A stretch of DNA of 8,884 nucleotides from Candidatus Bathyarchaeota archaeon (GTDB lineage: Archaea; Thermoproteota; Bathyarchaeia; Bathyarchaeales; Bathyarchaeaceae): the NCBI GenBank assembly GCA_029881555.1, contig JAOUMI010000021.1, positions 1-8,884 on the forward strand. Direction: 5' to 3'. Shown one piece after another: positions 6,151 to 8,884 of this stretch. A program made the position numbers and the translations under genes. The notes below the pieces were generated by a model. The model made no database searches and was not told the DNA's origin. It was given only the letters and a program-made list of their open reading frames with translations. Every line of letters begins with the position of its first letter. The first letter of the stretch is position 1.

Positions 6151-7143
6151 TCAGACGGTTTTGAAATGTTCCCATCCCCGGGCGTCTATGAGAACGGTTT
6201 TTCCTTCCGTTTTAAGAAGCAATTTTTTCTCCTTGGTGACAACTCCGATTTTGATCAGGGAAGCACCAACATGCTCTACAGCTTTCTTTGCCTTCTCCCA
6301 CAGCCTCGACTTGATTGTGACGAGGAGCTCGTATTCTTCTCCGCCATACATGCACAGTTCTATGAGGTCGAGATGGTGGATTTCTGCGAATTGTTTAGCT
6401 TCTTGAGCAGCCGGGAGGTTGTCGATAAGGAATCCCACGTTGCTGGCCCTTGAGATTTCGTGGAGGCTCCAAGCGAGTCCGTCGCTTGAGTCTATGGATG
6501 AGGTTGCGGCTCTGGTTTGGGCTAGCGCCAAGCCCTCCTTGAGTCGTGCTTGGGGCATGTAGACAGCGCGAACAAGCTTTGTCCTCAGTTTTGGAGGAGC
6601 GAAGAGATGTTCAAGCAGAATCTTTAGGCCAGAGGATGTTTTGCCGAAAAGTCCTGTGACCGCTACGATGTCGCCGGGTTTTGCTCCGCTTCGCCTCATG
6701 AGATGACGTTTTTCGCAGATTCCGAACGCGGTGCAGCTGATGACTAGGTCGGATGCTTCGTTGGTGTCTCCTCCCAGAAGGTAAGCGTTGTATTCGCGGG
6801 CTCCCTCGTTCAGTCCGCTGCCGATCTGTTGAATGTCCTTCTTGGTGAGGTTTCGGGGGACGCCGATAGATGCGAGTAGGGCGAGGGGCTGCACTCCCTT
6901 GGTTGCTAGGTCGCTTATGTTCATAACCACGGCTTTGCGGGCGGCTTGGCGGAGAGTCATGTGTGGCGGAACGTCGGTCTTTCCAACTAGCATGTCAGTT
7001 TTTATGACGGCAAGTTTTCCGTTTCCGATGTCTACGGCTGAGACGTCGTCTCCGAACGGAACCGGCATGTTGGGCATCTGGTCTAGGCAGTTTAGAATGA
7101 GGTTGATTATTTTTCTTTCACCTAGTTCTTCAGCTGTGCTCAA
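6151..7143 (-). CDS. thiL: Thiamine-monophosphate kinase
   Basis: 330 residues, normal for ThiL (about 310-340). It phosphorylates thiamine monophosphate with ATP to thiamine diphosphate, the last step of cofactor synthesis, in the cytoplasm. Family motifs are all present: FGDDVSAVDI (30-39, metal/phosphate-binding Asp pair), KTDMLV (48-53), MNISDLATKGVQPLALL (74-90), GGDTNEA (124-130), SIDSSDGLAWSL (216-227) and YGGEEYELL (266-274). This is the AIR-synthase-like (PurM) fold with its N-terminal ATP-binding and C-terminal halves. The start is TTG: GAGG lies 9 nt upstream (7156-7153), the predicted transcript start is near 7160, and no ATG occurs nearby in frame. Divergent from the tRNA gene with which it shares a promoter element. 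padR follows 101 nt downstream on its own promoter. Confidence 0.95.
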   Translation of the reverse strand: MSTAEELGERKIINLILNCLDQMPNMPVPFGDDVSAVDIGNGKLAVIKTDMLVGKTDVPPHMTLRQAARKAVVMNISDLATKGVQPLALLASIGVPRNLTKKDIQQIGSGLNEGAREYNAYLLGGDTNEASDLVISCTAFGICEKRHLMRRSGAKPGDIVAVTGLFGKTSSGLKILLEHLFAPPKLRTKLVRAVYMPQARLKEGLALAQTRAATSSIDSSDGLAWSLHEISRASNVGFLIDNLPAAQEAKQFAEIHHLDLIELCMYGGEEYELLVTIKSRLWEKAKKAVEHVGASLIKIGVVTKEKKLLLKTEGKTVLIDARGWEHFKTV

Positions 7144-7181
7144 AGTGAGAAGCCTCGCTGAATGGTATTGTGTCCGAATGT

Positions 7182-7190
7182 CTTAAAAAT
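7182..7190. promoter_or_regulatory. Shared AT-rich TATA element for thiL (minus) and tRNA-Thr (plus)
   Basis: The run CTTAAAAAT reads as TTAAAAAT toward the tRNA and as ATTTTTAAG toward thiL. Centre to tRNA position 1 is about 31 nt, and centre to the thiL TTG is about 43 nt. Both distances suit archaeal promoters, and no other TATA candidate lies in the 73-nt gap. Confidence 0.5.
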
Positions 7191-7246
7191 GTGCTTTTCC
7201 TTCAGTTGGTTGAGGAGCCCCGGTGGCTCAGCTGGTAGAGCAGTAG

Positions 7247-7265
7247 ATTCCGAAGGGAAGCTGAA
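7247..7265 (+). other. tRNA intron 1: 19 nt, non-canonical position 30/31
   Basis: Full BHB fold. Outer helix: 22-24 GAG with 32-34 CTC. 3-nt bulges: A29, G30 and the first intron base; the last two intron bases AA and C31. Central 4-bp helix: 25-28 CAGT with GCTG (7260-7263), last pair a wobble. Inner helix: TTCC (7248-7251) with GGAA (7256-7259) closed by the loop GAAG. Cuts after the second base of each bulge release exactly 7247-7265. Confidence 0.82.
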
Positions 7266-7272
7266 CCTCGTA

Positions 7273-7289
7273 AGCGATCTTGCCGTGTC
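7273..7289 (+). other. tRNA intron 2: 17 nt, canonical position 37/38
   Basis: The boundary is ambiguous by sequence because AGC occurs at both ends, but 37/38 gives the best fold. Bulges are T36, A37, A and T, C, A38. The central helix is 32-35 CTCG with CGTG (7284-7287), including one U-U mismatch. The inner helix is GCG (7274-7276) with TGC (7281-7283), closed by ATCT. The outer helix is the anticodon stem, which is complete only once intron 1 is gone. Confidence 0.75.
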
Positions 7290-7375
7290 AGCTACGGGTC
7301 GCGGGTTCGAATCCCGCCCGGGGCTTCCAAAATCAATTGTGTTAAAGCTTTGCTCAATATTGCAAAAGAGTTACA

Positions 7376-7385
7376 TTTAAAAATA
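7376..7385 (+). promoter_or_regulatory. TATA box of the PEP carboxylase gene
   Basis: TTTAAAAATA, predicted start near 7407, leader about 19 nt that contains the ribosome binding site GGTGG at 7414-7418, 7 nt before ATG 7426. Confidence 0.55.
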
Positions 7386-7425
7386 GGCTAACGTGTCTAA
7401 AACAAAGACCTAAGGTGGCAACTTA

Positions 7426-8884
7426 ATGCGGAAAATCCCTGTGGCGATGGCAACCCAGCATGCAGATTCAGCTACTAGGCACGTCCTAATCCAAGAAGAG
7501 CCTGATGAAGCCATTTCATGCTTCAAAAGGAAGGACGGGTTCGGTTGCGACGAGTACCTAGTGGACTACATGGGCAAACTCACACCTTATCATCAAGTTG
7601 GACACATAATCCGTAAAATCCGTCAAGAAACCAGTTTCACTCCTGGACGCGATGTTTTCGTCACCCCAAGAATGGTCAGCTCCTTTCAGGAGGAGCCTTT
7701 TAGACAGTTAATGACTGTTCTGGCCATAATAGAGGGTATTCGCCATTGTATGCAGCATTTTAAGGAGCAAGGCATAATTGAGGTTGTTCAAGTAGGCACC
7801 GCCACAACCGAAAAGTTGAGGATGTGTAAGGAGCGGTGCGAAAGTCTGTTGGCTCTCGTGGGTAAGCATCTGCACATGTCTACCAAAGGCATGGAACTTC
7901 GTATTATTCCTCTCTTTGGGGGAATCGCGGAGCAGCTCTCCATCCAAAAAATACTCCCCCTTTTCATTAAAGACGTAAACGTAAAAGACTATGCAAGAGT
8001 GTTCATCGGAAAGTCTGAACCTTCTCTTTTATACGGTCATCCAGCTTCAGTGTTGTCTTGTAAGATAGCGATTTCGAGCTGTTGTAAGGTCGAGGCTTCA
8101 AGCGGTATAGAGGTTCACCCGATATTTGGCGGAGGAGCCCTCCCTTTCAGAGGTCACGTAACCTTAGAAAATGCAAGTAACTTTCTGGAAGAATACCGGG
8201 GTGTTCACACATACACCATACAATCCGGCATGAGGTACGATCACGGACTCGACAAAACGCGGGCGTTGGTCAAGGAGATTAAGAAGGCTGTTAAAAAAGA
8301 ACCCCTCGATTTTGACCCTGATCAGCTTGCTAAGATCGAGCAAATGGTGTTTATATTCGCCAAAAATTACTTGGTTGAGCTGTCTGAGATAGCTGAAAAG
8401 ATTCTCACGATGGTTGACTACATGCCTGACCAGCGGGATCGTCTGCTTAACGTGGAGGAGGTTGCCTACTACCGCGAACTTCGAAATGCGGAAAGCATCT
8501 TGAAGTTATGTCCCGACAAGGAAGTCAAAAGGAGCATATTAAGATGCACGTCGACAACTTTTCGTAAGCCTCCGAGATGGATGAAATTCGTGGCAGCTAC
8601 CTACACTTGTGGTTTGCCTCCCGAGTTCATCGGCGCAGGTAGCGCTCTGAACGAGATTAAGGGTACCATGGGAGAGGAATGGGTTGAAGCCTTTCTGACA
8701 AACATATATCCATCCTTTAAAGCCGACATTAAATTCGCCTCCAGATTCCTAGACAAGAGTCTCAAAAATAATATGCTATTGACGCGTAGACTAGCGAGGA
8801 GCATCGAGGCATTAGAATCATTCGTTGAATTGGCGCAGCCGGACAACAGCTACATAATCCTCAGCCGAGTGGCAACCACTTACT
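7426..8884 (+). CDS. ppcA: Phosphoenolpyruvate carboxylase, archaeal type (3' end cut by window edge)
   Basis: 486 codons, open to the window end. Archaeal-type PEPC forms a ~480-540-residue family, so few residues are missing. It converts PEP and bicarbonate to oxaloacetate and phosphate, feeding amino acid synthesis and the citric acid cycle branches. Recognition: N-terminus MRKIPVAMATQHADSAT (family pattern MxTQHPD, here Ala in place of Pro at 13), IPLFGG (161-166), FIGKSEPSLLYG (193-204), the highly conserved GIEVHPIFGGGALPFRG (227-243) with its substrate-loop glycines and Arg, EYRGVHTYTIQS (256-267), and the C-terminal GLPPEFIGAGS (396-406). Cysteine-rich patches (C211, C219, C220) are noticeable. 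ATG 7426 is supported by GGTGG 7 nt upstream and matches the family's N-terminus. Same strand as the tRNA, with its own promoter in the 100-nt gap. Confidence 0.93.
   Translation, partial: MRKIPVAMATQHADSATRHVLIQEEPDEAISCFKRKDGFGCDEYLVDYMGKLTPYHQVGHIIRKIRQETSFTPGRDVFVTPRMVSSFQEEPFRQLMTVLAIIEGIRHCMQHFKEQGIIEVVQVGTATTEKLRMCKERCESLLALVGKHLHMSTKGMELRIIPLFGGIAEQLSIQKILPLFIKDVNVKDYARVFIGKSEPSLLYGHPASVLSCKIAISSCCKVEASSGIEVHPIFGGGALPFRGHVTLENASNFLEEYRGVHTYTIQSGMRYDHGLDKTRALVKEIKKAVKKEPLDFDPDQLAKIEQMVFIFAKNYLVELSEIAEKILTMVDYMPDQRDRLLNVEEVAYYRELRNAESILKLCPDKEVKRSILRCTSTTFRKPPRWMKFVAATYTCGLPPEFIGAGSALNEIKGTMGEEWVEAFLTNIYPSFKADIKFASRFLDKSLKNNMLLTRRLARSIEALESFVELAQPDNSYIILSRVATTY

Larger units (their letters stand above)
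7217..7325 (+). tRNA. tRNA-Thr(CGT) with two short introns; exons 7217-7246, 7266-7272, 7290-7325
   Basis: Acceptor GCCCCGG (7217-7223) pairs fully with CCGGGGC (7318-7324). The D-stem is GCTC/GAGC with an 8-nt loop containing GG. The T-arm is GCGGG-TTCGAAT-CCCGC and the variable loop is GGGTC, with G15-C48 possible. Joining the three exons gives an anticodon arm GTAGC-CTCGTAA-GCTAC: five perfect pairs, U33, anticodon CGT, A37 and A38. The product is 73 nt. G1-C72, C2-G71 and U73 are the acceptor features expected of archaeal tRNA-Thr. CCA is not encoded (T73 is followed by TCC), so it must be added. Reading the gene with a single intron at 37/38 gives anticodon CCG (Arg), an A31-G39 mismatch and no BHB fold, so I reject that. 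Shares a promoter element with thiL. Confidence 0.88.

Noticed and set aside
6103..6453. Plus-strand frame opposite the thiL 3' end
   Set aside because: It is the complement of well-conserved thiL codons and contains no recognisable domain; the same holds for the frames opposite amrS, the ABC genes and ppcA.
7217..7325. tRNA-Arg(CCG) with a single 35-nt intron at 37/38
   Set aside because: It leaves an A31-G39 mismatch, a U73 that fits Thr, and no possible BHB at the junctions. The two-intron Thr model explains every base.
7162..7380. Plus-strand frame of 72 codons through the tRNA
   Set aside because: It runs across the tRNA gene and its promoter, so it is a chance frame.
1..8884. CRISPR array, insertion sequence, integrase or attachment site next to the tRNA
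   Set aside because: No regularly spaced direct repeats, no transposase or integrase motifs, and no repeat of the tRNA 3' end found elsewhere in the window by eye.

Overview
The window looks archaeal. Evidence: a tRNA gene carrying bulge-helix-bulge (BHB) introns, an archaeal-type phosphoenolpyruvate carboxylase (PpcA family, not the ~900-residue bacterial type), TATA boxes placed 25-30 nt before likely transcript starts, GGTGA/GGAGG-type ribosome binding sites, and several GTG/TTG starts. A TACK-group archaeon such as Bathyarchaeia fits the intron-rich tRNA and the mix of genes. That placement is inference from gene content and has not been tested by phylogeny.

Layout. (1) Positions 1-1152, minus strand: most of an FAD-linked oxidase of the glycolate oxidase GlcD / D-lactate dehydrogenase type, cut off at the window edge. 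(2) 1309-1623, plus: a small charged protein of unknown function, divergent from the oxidase. (3) 1624-2131: a mostly non-coding stretch. It holds an orphan TATA-like element and, at 1879-2113, a good promoter followed by a small proline-rich/coiled-coil reading frame that is intact only if one nucleotide is skipped in an A-run. (4) 2132-3199, minus: AmrS, the radical SAM member of the AmmeMemoRadiSam set, with a palindrome in its promoter region. (5) 3266-6049, minus: a three-gene unit of PadR-family regulator, ABC ATPase and ABC-2 permease. A near-perfect 22-bp palindrome lies between the padR TATA box and its TTG start. (6) 6151-7143, minus: thiL, thiamine-monophosphate kinase. (7) 7217-7325, plus: tRNA-Thr(CGT), sharing an AT-rich promoter element with divergent thiL. 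(8) 7426 to the end, plus: archaeal PEP carboxylase, missing only its last residues.

How the parts work together. PadR, ATPase and permease form a self-contained, probably autoregulated export system: PadR would sit on the palindrome over its own promoter and release it when it binds a ligand. PEP carboxylase supplies oxaloacetate from PEP and bicarbonate. ThiL makes thiamine diphosphate. The GlcD-like oxidase would oxidise a 2-hydroxy acid. These metabolic genes look like ordinary chromosomal neighbours and not one pathway.

The most striking item is the tRNA gene. Read with one canonical intron it looks like a poor tRNA-Arg(CCG) with a mismatched anticodon stem. Read with two very short introns (19 nt between positions 30 and 31, and 17 nt at 37/38) it becomes a perfect 73-nt tRNA-Thr(CGT) with Thr-type acceptor features, and the first intron has a complete BHB fold. 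The two BHB folds compete for the same anticodon-loop bases, so ordered splicing is predicted.
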